Assembly (NCBI GenBank): GCA_030055515.1
Contig: JASFYI010000005.1
Location: 1-32,930, forward strand
Origin: Methanolinea sp.
Lineage (GTDB): Archaea; Halobacteriota; Methanomicrobia; Methanomicrobiales; Methanospirillaceae
Direction: 5' to 3'
Length of the DNA stretch: 32,930 nucleotides
The position numbers and the translations under genes were made by a program. The notes beneath the pieces were generated by a model. The model did no database searches and was not told the origin of the DNA. It saw only the letters and a list, made by a program, of their open reading frames with translations. Shown here in pieces: positions 8,493 to 16,942 of the stretch. The stretch's first letter is position 1. Every line of letters begins with the position of its first letter.

Positions 8493-9116
8493 CTAGGCCG
8501 GACCCGCGGGATTCCCGATGAGCGACTCGAGGATCCCCGCCATCTTCTGGAGCGTGCCGTCCTCGATGAGGAGGACGATGTTCCCCTCTATCCTGTGCTC
8601 CGGGGAGTTGAGCTGGATGCGGAAGAGGATGATGTCGTTGTAGTCGACGCCCATGCCCACGATGAGGGACTGTACCATCGCGTGGAGGATGTCGGTCGCG
8701 AGGTACGGCGGCGAGGGGAGCATCACGAGGCTGAGCATCTCCGACGTCGCGTTGAGGAAAGAGGAGATCATGATGTTCCCTGCCTCGAGGAGGGCGCTCT
8801 GCCCGAGCTCGCCGAGCGACTGCCCGCTCTCCTCGCACCCGCACATGATCCCCGCGAGTTTCCTCGCCGAGTCCTGCGAGAAGTGGAGGATGAGGAAACC
8901 CCCGTGCGGGAGGTCGCCCTGGAGCTGGAAGACGATCATTGTCGCAACCTCGTCGCCGAGCACCGCGCCGAGGTCGGAGATGTCGAGGAGGTTGACCTCG
9001 GGAACGTTCATGTTGACCGTTGTCCCGATGATCTGGGAGAGGGAGGTTGCTGCGTGTGCAGCACCGATATTGGAGAGCTCCTTGAGGGCTTCCACCTGCA
9101 TCGGGGTAAACCGCAT
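8493..9116 (-). CDS. cheC: CheC-family CheY-P phosphatase, not in a chemotaxis cluster
   Basis: 207 residues from ATG at 9116. It has the two CheC/FliY signatures: ELSNIGAAHAATSLS (E13, N16) and LLEAGNIMISSF (E111, N114), each with the Glu/Asn pair that positions water to hydrolyse CheY aspartyl phosphate. Both sites look intact. Length and the pseudo-duplicated fold fit CheC rather than CheX or FliY. No cheA, cheY, cheD, methyl-accepting receptor or archaellum gene is in the window, so it may act in another two-component circuit. The minus-strand CTATTTTTTTAAT at ~9172-9183 may be its TATA region, and an AGGTG ribosome site precedes the ATG. Confidence 0.88.
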   Translation of the reverse strand: MRFTPMQVEALKELSNIGAAHAATSLSQIIGTTVNMNVPEVNLLDISDLGAVLGDEVATMIVFQLQGDLPHGGFLILHFSQDSARKLAGIMCGCEESGQSLGELGQSALLEAGNIMISSFLNATSEMLSLVMLPSPPYLATDILHAMVQSLIVGMGVDYNDIILFRIQLNSPEHRIEGNIVLLIEDGTLQKMAGILESLIGNPAGPA

Positions 9117-9171
9117 ATCGCACCTGCGACCGGCCTATAGAGAACTTTTGAAGAGATCTGTGCACGCGGAT

Positions 9172-9248
9172 TAAAAAAATAGCGGTCTCCCCGGTCTCCG
9201 CGGGGACGGGAAGCCCGGCCCGGGCACCAGCGCCCCCCTTCCCGTCCC
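9172..9248 (-). terminator. Long hairpin plus T tract after the DUF308 gene
   Basis: Perfect 11-bp stem GGGACGGGAAG (9203-9213) with CTTCCCGTCCC (9238-9248); a second GC-rich hairpin (GCCCGG/CCGGGC) lies in the loop. On the minus strand it is followed by TTTTTTT at ~9172-9178. It sits between the DUF308 stop and cheC, so it probably ends the DUF308 transcript. Confidence 0.5.
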
Positions 9249-9261
9249 GGAAATCGGGGGA

Positions 9262-9834
9262 TTATTCCACGGGGCAGATCTCCGGTGCGATCCTCCTCAC
9301 GATGAACCCGGCACCGACGAGGAGGATGCCATACAGCACGAAGTACACGCCCACCATGTACCCAAAGAGGATGAGAGACCCGTAGAGGGGATACGCCACG
9401 AGGAGGACGGCAAAAGCGATCGAGACAATCCCGAGGAGGAACAGGCACCACCGTCCCCGCCCCTCCCTCTCGGAGAATCCCATGGCGATGTTGACCACTC
9501 CTATCGCGAGGAGGACAACGCCGAGGATTGTCGAGAGGACCGCCCCGAAGACGAGCGGGGACATGATCGCTGCCATTCCCGAGAAGAACCCCGCGATACC
9601 GAGGACGAGGAGGAGACCCGAGTGGGGATCCCCGACCCGGCTCGCGAGGGCGATGACGACCGCGAATATCGCGAGCACGAGGATGACGATCCCAAGGAGG
9701 GTCACCACGACTTCCGCCGTGAGCTTTGGGAACGCGAAGAACATGATACCAAAGGCAATTGACATGATCCCCGTCAGGACGTAGGTGGACCACTTCATCC
9801 TGCAGATCGATTCCTCAAGGGAGACCTCGGCCAT
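9262..9834 (-). CDS. DUF308/HdeD-like six-helix membrane protein
   Basis: 190 residues from ATG at 9834; GAGGTG lies about 10 nt upstream. After a short cytoplasmic start (AEVSLEESICRMKW) there are six hydrophobic helices in three hairpins, with short polar loops (ASRVGDPHSG, SEREGRGRW). The repeated GI-x-SIAFGI-type helix pairs are the hallmark of the HdeD/DUF308 family. The bacterial prototype is linked to acid resistance, but most members have no known role. It lies upstream of cheC on the same strand, separated by an apparent terminator. Confidence 0.8.
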   Translation of the reverse strand: MAEVSLEESICRMKWSTYVLTGIMSIAFGIMFFAFPKLTAEVVVTLLGIVILVLAIFAVVIALASRVGDPHSGLLLVLGIAGFFSGMAAIMSPLVFGAVLSTILGVVLLAIGVVNIAMGFSEREGRGRWCLFLLGIVSIAFAVLLVAYPLYGSLILFGYMVGVYFVLYGILLVGAGFIVRRIAPEICPVE

Positions 9835-9954
9835 GGGCAGGCACCTCACCACCACTCTCTGCCGTGGTTGCCTTAACCTTATGGGAGCCTGGGGGATGCC
9901 CCCGCGGGCCCCCGGCCCCACTCCACCTTCTCTCCCCCTTTCCATCCCCCTTCC

Positions 9955-9964
9955 TACATATACC
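9955..9964 (+). promoter_or_regulatory. TATA box of the methyltransferase gene, leaderless start
   Basis: TACATATACC is centred about 27 nt before the ATG at 9987, so the transcript should begin at or within a few bases of the start codon. Confidence 0.55.
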
Positions 9965-9986
9965 AGTCCCCGCGAAAATACAGTGC

Positions 9987-10853
9987 ATGCACCGGATCGT
10001 CAACTGGAACGAGCTGTGGAAGGCGATCTTCGCGAGCTCCCCCGGCCGCATCGAGAAGGAGAAGGACCCCGGCGTGGTCTGGGACAGGAAGGCGAGGGCG
10101 TACCAGAAGGCCACGAGGGGCGAGCAGGAATCAGCGGAGCGGGACCTTGCATACGTCCGCCTCCTCCCCACGGATACCGTCCTCGACATGGGGGCGGGGA
10201 CGGGGAGACTCGCGGTCCCCATGGCACGGCGCGTCTCCCATGTCACCGCGCTCGACGCGTCGTCCGGGATGCTCTCCATCCTGCGGGAGAACATGGGGCG
10301 GGCGGGCCTCGCCAACTACACCTGCGTCCACATGAGGTGGGAGGACGTCGTCGTGGGGAGGGACATCGCGCCGCACGACGTCGTGGTCGCCGCGTTCTCC
10401 CTTGGCATCTACGACCTCGCCGCCGCGCTCGAAAAGCTCGACGCGGCTGCCCGAAGGGCGGTGTACCTCTTCTGGCACGCGGGCGAGTGGCGGGGACCCG
10501 AAGAGATGGAGCTCTACAGGGCGGTCTTCGGCGAGCTCGGCGCCGCGAGGAAGGGCTACCCCGACTACATCTTCCCGCTCAACATCCTGCACGACGCGGG
10601 GATCTATGCCTCGGTGCGGATCTACGACGCCGGGTGGGAGACGACGTATGCGTCGGTGGACGAGGCCGCGGAGAGCTGGATTGCGCTCCACTGCCCCGGG
10701 CTCAAGGACTCCACCCCGGTCCGGGAGTACTTCGCGCGGAGACTCCGGAGAAAATGGGAGGGCGGCCCGTTCGCCTACAGAGTGACACGGAGAACGGCCG
10801 TCGTCTGGTGGGAGAAACCGCAGGAGACCCGGGACAGAAAGGATACCGATTGA
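9987..10853 (+). CDS. Class I SAM-dependent methyltransferase, substrate unknown
   Basis: 288 residues from ATG at 9987, favoured by the TATA box 27 nt upstream; the frame remains open to 9864 but that stretch is Pro-rich and non-coding in look. Motif I VLDMGAGTGRL (65-75), an acidic post-I LDASSGM and a motif II region (DVVVAAFSLGIYDL) give a Rossmann methyltransferase. The C-terminal half (WHAGEWRGPEEMELYRAVFGEL, YPDYIFPLNILHDAGIYASV) resembles the methyltransferases that follow cofactor, corrinoid or metal-transport genes in methanogens, but no such partner is adjacent. The gene faces the tRNA-Phe gene. Confidence 0.8.
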   Translation: MHRIVNWNELWKAIFASSPGRIEKEKDPGVVWDRKARAYQKATRGEQESAERDLAYVRLLPTDTVLDMGAGTGRLAVPMARRVSHVTALDASSGMLSILRENMGRAGLANYTCVHMRWEDVVVGRDIAPHDVVVAAFSLGIYDLAAALEKLDAAARRAVYLFWHAGEWRGPEEMELYRAVFGELGAARKGYPDYIFPLNILHDAGIYASVRIYDAGWETTYASVDEAAESWIALHCPGLKDSTPVREYFARRLRRKWEGGPFAYRVTRRTAVVWWEKPQETRDRKDTD

Positions 10854-10902
10854 TGCTACGGAATCGCACCGAGAATAGATGCGCACCGCCGCGTGCGGTG
10901 AG

Positions 10903-10976
10903 TGCCTCAGCCCGGATTTGAACCGGGGACAACCAGATCTTCAGTCTGGCGCTCTCCCAAGCTGAGCTACTGAGGC
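10903..10976 (-). tRNA. tRNA-Phe (GAA)
   Basis: 74 nt on the minus strand. Acceptor GCCTCAG pairs with CTGAGGC, discriminator A; anticodon stem CCAGA/TCTGG encloses loop CTGAAGA with anticodon GAA; the T loop is GGTTCAAATCC. No intron, and no CCA is encoded. Confidence 0.96.
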
Positions 10977-11078
10977 GGGGAAACAATATTGTCGGTCACG
11001 GCTAATAAATTATGTGTTTTTCCGGATGAACAGAGATTACCGCCAGATCCACGCGGCGGCGAGCGGGTGTGGGGGACG

Positions 11079-12053
11079 ATGAGGTTCCCGTGGACCAGCC
11101 GGTTCCGGAAGGCCCCGGGGGATGAAATCCGGCTCCTGCTCTCGGGGAGGGAAGGGGGGGTCGTGCACCTCACGCACAACGACCTCGACGCCGTCGGCTG
11201 CGACGCCATCCACCGGAGGGCATACCCGCGGGTGACCACGCTCTTCTGCTCCGTGGGCCGGTTCCCCCGCGCGCTGGAGACGGTCTCCGGGACCCCGGGC
11301 GGGGGGAGCACCCTGAGCATAACGGACCTCGGCTACTTCCAGGGGGCAGAGTCCGTCCTGTCCCGGGTGAAGGCCGCGGGGTGGAGGGTCGAGTGGCGTG
11401 ACCACCACAGGTGGACGGAGGGGGAGATCGAGAGGGTCGCTGCATCCTGCGACGTCCTCCGCGTGAGCACCGAGACCTGCGCGACCGGGTTGTGTGCCCG
11501 GGACCTCCTCCCGGATGACCCTGTCGCGCGGGAGATCGCGTCGGTCGTCTGCGACTACGACCTATGGGTCCACAAGGACCCGCGTTCCGCGGTCCTCGGC
11601 CAGATCATCCAGCGGAAGGAGAACAGGGAGTACATCCGCGACAGGCTCGTCGAGGGTGTCTTCTCCGACGAGACCATGGCCCGCATGTACCGCGAGATCC
11701 GCGAGGACATGGAGAGGGCCATCAGGAAGAGCATGCGGAAGGCGAGGGTGCACGTCGCGCGGTTCCGGATCGGATTTGCACCTCTCTACGGGTACCCGAG
11801 CGAGACCGCCGCCGCGATGCGCAGGGAACTCGGGACGGAGATGGAGGTCCTCGTCTCGCCCTCGGGGAGGTTCTCTCTCCGCTCGGTCCCGCCGGTGAGC
11901 CACATCCTCGCGAAGAGCTTCGGCGGCGGCGGCCACCCCCACGCGGCCGGCGGGAACTTCCCGTTCGGGTTCTGGGACAGGATCATCTTCCGGCTCTCGG
12001 GCAGGTGTCCCTACGCCGCGCAGTTCGTGGCGCGCGCAGAATCACTCCCTTGA
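11079..12053 (+). CDS. DHH/DHHA1-family phosphoesterase
   Basis: 324 residues from ATG at 11079, preceded by GGGGGA. N-terminal DHH motifs: LTHNDLDAVGCDA (31-43), the ITDLG aspartate (Asp83) and DHH (108-110). The C-terminal DHHA1 motif FGGGGHPHAAGG is at 281-292. Together they give a two-metal nanoRNase/pApase-type phosphoesterase that could degrade short oligonucleotides, 3'-phosphoadenosine phosphate or cyclic dinucleotides; the sequence does not decide which. A longer frame to 10989 is open but starts next to the tRNA promoter region and adds nothing conserved. It is divergent from tRNA-Phe. Confidence 0.85.
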   Translation: MRFPWTSRFRKAPGDEIRLLLSGREGGVVHLTHNDLDAVGCDAIHRRAYPRVTTLFCSVGRFPRALETVSGTPGGGSTLSITDLGYFQGAESVLSRVKAAGWRVEWRDHHRWTEGEIERVAASCDVLRVSTETCATGLCARDLLPDDPVAREIASVVCDYDLWVHKDPRSAVLGQIIQRKENREYIRDRLVEGVFSDETMARMYREIREDMERAIRKSMRKARVHVARFRIGFAPLYGYPSETAAAMRRELGTEMEVLVSPSGRFSLRSVPPVSHILAKSFGGGGHPHAAGGNFPFGFWDRIIFRLSGRCPYAAQFVARAESLP

Positions 12054-12097
12054 GTGCGCATCCTTCCCCCTGCCGGCCCCGATTCCCTCTTTTTCCG

Positions 12098-12889
12098 TCA
12101 CGCGGTGCGGACAGTCGACGCCTCCACGAGGCGTCTCCAGTACTCCGGGCACTTCGCCGTGCAGTACCCCGCGAGCCGGACCCTCTCTGCGTCGCACACC
12201 TCGAGGATCCTCTCCACGTCGTCACCCCCCGGGTCGAGGAGGAAGACCGTTGCGACCTCGTACTCGTCCATGAGTTCCGCGAGTCCCGCGATGTCCCGCC
12301 CCCTCACGACGATTGCCCGCTGGTACTCGAGGAGTTCCCCGAGGGTGGCACGGTCCGCCCCCTCGACGAAGAAGAGGACGCGCCTGCCCGCGAGTGCCTC
12401 CAGTTCCCCGGGGACCGCCTCCCCGCCGATGCAGACGTGCCCCCCGATCCCCCTGTCCCGCATCTCCCGGAATAATCGCCTGTACTGCTCGCAGAGGGTT
12501 GCACGCGCCTCTTCCTCGTCGCCGTAGTGCGCGTCTTCTCTTGCGACGAGGTGGGGGGCGGGGACAGCGAACCTGCAGCCGGGGGAGAGGGCCACGGCCC
12601 TCGCCGCGTCGTCCGCGAGGAGCCCCGGAGACAGCGCGAGTTCTCCCGTAATTTTCCCTCCTTCGAGGCCCTCGATCGATTCCCCGAGCCGCTTCCCGTA
12701 GAACTTCCCCCCCGCGCAGGGCAGGGAGATCCCCGCGTCCAGCTGCGGGCGGAGACTCTCCTCCACGAGGAACGACGTGAGGTCCGCTTCCCTGCCCCTC
12801 TGGTCCTCCACCCACCCCGCGAGGTCGCCTGCGTCCGGCAATCCGGGCTCTGCGCCCAGCCCGCAGGTCGGAAGGACGGTTTTCCTCAC
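12098..12889 (-). CDS. Conserved-looking protein of unknown function
   Basis: 263 residues from GTG at 12889, with a GGGAGG ribosome site upstream. I do not recognise the family. It is soluble, without signal peptide or membrane helices. Visible features are alternating strand/helix segments (RRVLFFVEGADR, QRAIVVRGRDIAGLAELMD, YEVATVFLLDPGGDDVERILEVCD) suggesting an alpha/beta or TIM-barrel fold, and a C-terminal GYCTAKCPEYW with two Cys. Codon use matches the neighbouring genes, so it is a real gene. It is divergent from metG with only 47 nt between the start codons. Confidence 0.6.
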   Translation of the reverse strand: MRKTVLPTCGLGAEPGLPDAGDLAGWVEDQRGREADLTSFLVEESLRPQLDAGISLPCAGGKFYGKRLGESIEGLEGGKITGELALSPGLLADDAARAVALSPGCRFAVPAPHLVAREDAHYGDEEEARATLCEQYRRLFREMRDRGIGGHVCIGGEAVPGELEALAGRRVLFFVEGADRATLGELLEYQRAIVVRGRDIAGLAELMDEYEVATVFLLDPGGDDVERILEVCDAERVRLAGYCTAKCPEYWRRLVEASTVRTA

Positions 12890-12904
12890 GGTGGACCCTC
12901 CCAG

Positions 12905-12915
12905 TTATTTATAGC
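12905..12915 (+). promoter_or_regulatory. TATA box of metG, leaderless start
   Basis: TTATTTATAGC centred about 27 nt before ATG 12937 in the short divergent spacer. It implies metG is translated without a leader. Confidence 0.6.
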
Positions 12916-12936
12916 ATTACCATCAAAAGCATAGTG

Positions 12937-14925
12937 ATGCAAGACAAGCCCATCCTGGTGACCTGCGGTCTCCCCTACACGAACGGGCCCTGTCACATCG
13001 GGCACCTACGCACCTACGTACCCGCGGACTTCTACGTCCGCTCCCTCCGGCGCATGGGGGAGGAAGTGGTCTTCATCTGCGGCTCCGACAACCACGGGAC
13101 ACCCATCGTGGTGAGTGCCGAGGAAGAGGGCGTCTCGCCGAGGCAGCTCTCCGAGCGGTACCACGCCCACTTCGAGGAGACGTTCCGGCGGATGATGGTC
13201 CACTTCGACCACTTCGGGATGACCGACGATCCCACGAACCACGAGCGGACGCAGAAGATCGTGCGGAGGCTCATCGAGAACGGCCACGTCTACTCAAAGG
13301 TCATCCAGCAGAGCTACTGCCCGAAGTGCGCGCGGTTCCTCCCCGACAGGTACGTGGAAGGGCTGTGCCCCTACTGCGGGACCCCCGCGCGCGGCGACGA
13401 GTGCGACCAGGGGTGTGGCAGGCACCTCGAGCCGGGCGAGGTCCGCGAGCCGGTCTGCATGGTCTGCAAGACGAGGGCAGAGCTCCGCGACCAGGAGCAC
13501 TACTTCTTCCGCCTCGGGGCATTCAAGGAATTCCTCCTCCAATACCTCGAGGGGCTCAGGGGAACCCTCAACGCGCGGAACTACGCGCTCGGGTGGGTGA
13601 GGGAAGGGCTCCGCGACTGGTGCATCACGAGGACTCTGGACTGGGGCGTGAAGTTCCCGGGGAGGGACGACCTCGTCGTCTACGTCTGGGTCGATGCCCC
13701 CATCGGGTACATCTCGTTCACCGAGGAGTGGGCCGCGAAGGCCGGGCGGGACTGGAAGGAGCTGTGGTGTGGCGAGAACCGCGTGACGCACTTCATCGGC
13801 GGCGACATCGTGTACCACCACTGCATCTTCTGGCCCGCGCTCCTCGAGGGGGCGGGCTACGGGACACCGTACGCGATCGTCGCGAGCGGGATGGTCAAGG
13901 TGGACGACCACAAGTTCTCGAAGACGAGGGGGTACGTCGTCTGGACGAACGAGGACTACCTCGACCGCGGCCTGCCCCCCGATTACCTCCGGTACTACCT
14001 CCTCTCCTACACGAACCACACAAAGGACCTCAATTTCTCTTGGAAGGTCTTCTCGGAGAGAATCAACAACGAGCTCGTGAACACCCTCGGGAACTTCCTC
14101 TACAGGACCCTCCACTTCGCGCACAGGGAGTTTGGGGGGATCCCGGACGTCCCCGTCTCCCCCGCGATACTGGATAGGATACGGGAGGCCACCGCGAGAG
14201 TCACGGCGGCGGTAAGGGATTACGACTTCAAGGTCGCCGTGGACGAGGCGATGGCGCTCGCCGCGTTCGGGAACAACTACATCCAGGCGAACGCACCGTG
14301 GAAACTGGTGAAGTCAGACAGGGACGCCGCGTGCCGCGTGGTGAAGGACTGCCTCGTCCTCGCGCACGCGCTCTCCATCCTCTTCGAACCCGCGATCCCG
14401 GGGAAGGCCCGCGAAATCTGGGAGATGCTCGGGAACGATCGGCCGATGGAGGGTATCACCTTCGACGCGGCGGCACGCGACCTCCCCCCGCGGCCGCTCC
14501 CGGCTCCCCGCCCGGTCTTCCCGAAGATCGAGGACTCGCTCGTCCGCGAGATGGACGGGATCCTCACAGAGAGGGTCAGGAGGGCGGCCGAGCGCGCGAA
14601 GGAGGCAGCGAGGGTGCCGATCGAGGAATTCCAGCGTCTCGACATCCGGACGGGGAGGATCATCGCCGCGGAACCGGTCCCGAAGTCAAAGAAACTCCTG
14701 AAGCTCACGGTCGATCTCGGGGAGGGGACGAGGCAGGTGGTGGCGGGAATCGCGCAGTTCTACAGGCCCGAGGAGCTCGTGGGACTGAACGTCGTGGTCG
14801 TTGCCAACCTCGAGCCGGCCCGGATCTTCGGGATCGAGAGCCAGGGGATGGTCCTTGCCGCGGGCGACGAGGCGTCCCTCCTCGTCCCTCTCCGGGACGT
14901 CCCGCCCGGGACGAAGATCCGGTGA
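12937..14925 (+). CDS. metG: Methionyl-tRNA synthetase with C-terminal tRNA-binding domain
   Basis: 662 residues from ATG at 12937 (GTG at 12934 would add one residue). It charges tRNA-Met with methionine. Class I signatures are HIGH as CHIGHL (20-23) and KMSKS as KFSKT (~326-330). A Cys-rich zinc-knuckle insertion starts near residue 128 (CPKC, CPYC, CDQGC, CMVC), the two-knuckle arrangement of this MetRS type. The last ~100 residues (LDIRTGRIIAAEPVPKSKKL onward, with VVVVANLEPARIFGIESQGM) form a fused EMAPII/Trbp111-like OB-fold tRNA-binding domain; in some archaea this is a separate protein. T-rich sequence at ~14967-14985 may end the transcript. Confidence 0.96.
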   Translation: MQDKPILVTCGLPYTNGPCHIGHLRTYVPADFYVRSLRRMGEEVVFICGSDNHGTPIVVSAEEEGVSPRQLSERYHAHFEETFRRMMVHFDHFGMTDDPTNHERTQKIVRRLIENGHVYSKVIQQSYCPKCARFLPDRYVEGLCPYCGTPARGDECDQGCGRHLEPGEVREPVCMVCKTRAELRDQEHYFFRLGAFKEFLLQYLEGLRGTLNARNYALGWVREGLRDWCITRTLDWGVKFPGRDDLVVYVWVDAPIGYISFTEEWAAKAGRDWKELWCGENRVTHFIGGDIVYHHCIFWPALLEGAGYGTPYAIVASGMVKVDDHKFSKTRGYVVWTNEDYLDRGLPPDYLRYYLLSYTNHTKDLNFSWKVFSERINNELVNTLGNFLYRTLHFAHREFGGIPDVPVSPAILDRIREATARVTAAVRDYDFKVAVDEAMALAAFGNNYIQANAPWKLVKSDRDAACRVVKDCLVLAHALSILFEPAIPGKAREIWEMLGNDRPMEGITFDAAARDLPPRPLPAPRPVFPKIEDSLVREMDGILTERVRRAAERAKEAARVPIEEFQRLDIRTGRIIAAEPVPKSKKLLKLTVDLGEGTRQVVAGIAQFYRPEELVGLNVVVVANLEPARIFGIESQGMVLAAGDEASLLVPLRDVPPGTKIR

Positions 14926-15016
14926 GGGACCGGGAACGCCTGCACCCTGCCCCTCACAAAGAGACCTTCTTTTCCAATGTTTTTCGCGGGGTATTCCGGA
15001 CCGTCCTCCACACACC

Positions 15017-15616
15017 TCACCGGCGGGAAAGGACGTCCCTTGCCGCCTCGCGGACGAAGTCCACCCTTTCCTCTCCCTCCAGCCGCCTTATCTCTCCTAA
15101 TCCCTCCTCGCTCCCCAGCCTGCCGAGGGCGATGACCGCTGCCTTCCGGACGTAAGGGTTCTCGTCGCGGAGCCTCCCTGCGAGCGGCCGGACCGCGCTC
15201 TGGTCCCCTATCTCCCCGAGTGCCTTTGCCGCCATGTACCGCACGTGGTCCTTTCCGTCCGCGAGGGCCGCGACGAGCGCGGCGACAGCCCCGCGGCCCT
15301 TCGCCATCCCGAGGATCTCCGCGGCCCTGTACCGGACCCTCCAGTCGGGGTCGGAGAGGAGCGGGACGACGTCGGGGACGACTTCCTCCCCGAGTCCGCC
15401 GAGCGCGGCGGCCGCCTGGGCGCGGACGCCCTTGTCGGGATCCCGGAGGGCAGAGAGGAAGATCCCCTTGAACGCGGGGTTCTTCTCCCTGCCCGCGAGG
15501 AAGAGGGCATACCGCCGCACGTGGGGATCGGGCGAGTGTACGGCCTCCCCCGCGAGGATACCGCGGGCACTCTCGAGCGGGTCGCCATGGGGGGACGGGT
15601 CCGGTTCACTTGCCAT
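15017..15616 (-). CDS. HEAT-repeat protein
   Basis: 199 residues from ATG at 15616. From about residue 30 it is a run of five or so PBS-lyase type HEAT repeats (PDKGVRAQAAAALGGLGEE, PDWRVRYRAAEILGMAKG, GKDHVRYMAAKALGEIGD, ENPYVRKAAVIALGRLGS), each ~31 residues with the D-x-x-V-R-x-x-A-A-x-A-L-G core. There is no signal peptide; it is a probable scaffold. It starts 6 nt after the stop of a small membrane-protein gene, and its GGGGAG ribosome site lies inside that gene's end, so the two are co-transcribed. Confidence 0.8.
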   Translation of the reverse strand: MASEPDPSPHGDPLESARGILAGEAVHSPDPHVRRYALFLAGREKNPAFKGIFLSALRDPDKGVRAQAAAALGGLGEEVVPDVVPLLSDPDWRVRYRAAEILGMAKGRGAVAALVAALADGKDHVRYMAAKALGEIGDQSAVRPLAGRLRDENPYVRKAAVIALGRLGSEEGLGEIRRLEGEERVDFVREAARDVLSRR

Positions 15617-15622
15617 GCTGCA

Positions 15623-15898
15623 TCACTCCCCGGAGGGGGCGAGACGCCCCCGTTCTTCCCTGCACATTCCCCGCACACCGGCGGCGACGAGCCATGTCCC
15701 AAAGCCTAGGAAAACCGCTGCCGGGAACAGAGAGATTTCAGGAGGCATTCCCGTGGCCAGGAGGGCAAGACCAAGGGACGTGACCACGGCGCCGAGTCCA
15801 ACCGGGGGAATGCCGCTATTCACGTGGAAAACCGGGCATCCTCCCGCTGCATTCCCTGCCATGAGAGGAATATCCTCCTCGCGCTCCATAATACCCAC
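15623..15898 (-). CDS. Small two-helix membrane protein
   Basis: 91 residues from GTG at 15898 (ATG at 15889 is equally possible). It has a short polar N-terminus, two hydrophobic segments (PPVGLGAVVTSLGLALLATG and SLFPAAVFLGFGTWLVAAGV) and a charged C-terminal tail. The family is not recognised. It is upstream of, and tightly spaced with, the HEAT-repeat gene, which suggests a membrane anchor plus a soluble partner, by inference only. Confidence 0.55.
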   Translation of the reverse strand: MGIMEREEDIPLMAGNAAGGCPVFHVNSGIPPVGLGAVVTSLGLALLATGMPPEISLFPAAVFLGFGTWLVAAGVRGMCREERGRLAPSGE

Positions 15899-16249
15899 TC
15901 TTTCCGCCGTGTGTATCTCCCCTCCCTCGTGATGACCGGAACGGTACGTGGGAGTCCCCCTCCTGCAAAGTGTATCGCACGATGTGGTTTATGGACGGGG
16001 GGCATCCGGGACTGTGCGCGGGCGATTCTCGTCTCCCGTTCGGAACGCGTGCGCTGGTGGGGGAGAGAGCCGCGGGAACGCGAAAACGGAAAGGTTCGTG
16101 CGGCACGACCGGCACGAGAACCCGGGTAATCGGGGAGAGAAAGCCTTTAGGATCCGCGGGGGACTCCCTCCCAAGGGGCGACATTCTTTTATCTTCCCAC
16201 CCACATTACTGGTGTATCTGGTCTTCCTCTGGGAGATGGGGGTCCGAGA
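15899..16249. other. Intergenic region between divergent genes
   Basis: No gene supported. It holds the promoter of the small membrane-protein gene (minus) and, at 16187-16193, a TTTTATC TATA-like box for the secreted protein starting at 16250, with a G-rich ribosome site (GGGAGATGGGGG) before its ATG. Confidence 0.45.
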
Positions 16250-16942
16250 ATGAAGTTCAGGGAAGCGTGGTTACAGATGAGGCGCGGGACGTTGATAGGT
16301 ATTTTCGCGTTATTCCTCGTCGCGGGGCTCGTTGCCCCCGCGTGTGCAGCACCGGTCGCAGGATTCAAGGGAATTCCAAGTCCCGGGAGCTTGAGTAAGA
16401 CGAGCGTCCTCGAGAAGCTGTATGCCATCGGGGTAACGCTGAATTCCCAGCCTTTCCCCGGCGTAAGCGTACCATCGTCCCCGGGTGCGGCGGGTCAAGG
16501 TACCGTGAGTTACTCAAACAGCGTCTCGTCGTACGCGTCGTGCCCCTCCTGCTACGGGACGTGGCAGTCGACCGTGATCACCCACTACTCGTCCGTTCCC
16601 ACGTTCTATCCCGACGAGGTCCAGCCCCAGGAGAGGGACTACGGGTCCATGGTCGTGGTCGGTCCCGACGACGGGAAGAAGTACTACTTCTGGATAAAGT
16701 CCGACTTCTTCGCCCTCGATGTCGCGGACTACTACAATATGCAGTGGATTGGCCCCTCCGTCCTCCCCGTCTACTTCGACAACAACATCCTCTCGGGCAC
16801 CTATTGCCTGAAGGTCACCACGTCTCCATACAGCCCCTACAGGGACGTCGTGTGGTGCGGGACTGCCGTCGTCGCACCAAACCAGACGACGACCGTGAGG
16901 GTCGCCTTCTCGGGCTGCCCGTTCGGCTGCAACTGCTGTTGA
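16250..16942 (+). CDS. Secreted Cys-rich protein of unknown function
   Basis: 230 residues from ATG at 16250. Residues 1-33 are a signal peptide (basic start, hydrophobic LIGIFALFLVAGLVAP, cleavage near CAA-P). The mature part has eight Cys: C98 and C101 (SCPSC), C186, C203, and a terminal cluster CPFGCNCC (223-230). The even number and extracellular location suggest disulfides or a metal site. The middle is Tyr/Ser/Pro-rich with strand-like segments (YGSMVVVGPDDGKKYYFWIK; TTTVRVAF), so probably beta-rich. I do not recognise the family. A T/C-rich stretch after the stop could be a terminator. Confidence 0.7.
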   Translation: MKFREAWLQMRRGTLIGIFALFLVAGLVAPACAAPVAGFKGIPSPGSLSKTSVLEKLYAIGVTLNSQPFPGVSVPSSPGAAGQGTVSYSNSVSSYASCPSCYGTWQSTVITHYSSVPTFYPDEVQPQERDYGSMVVVGPDDGKKYYFWIKSDFFALDVADYYNMQWIGPSVLPVYFDNNILSGTYCLKVTTSPYSPYRDVVWCGTAVVAPNQTTTVRVAFSGCPFGCNCC

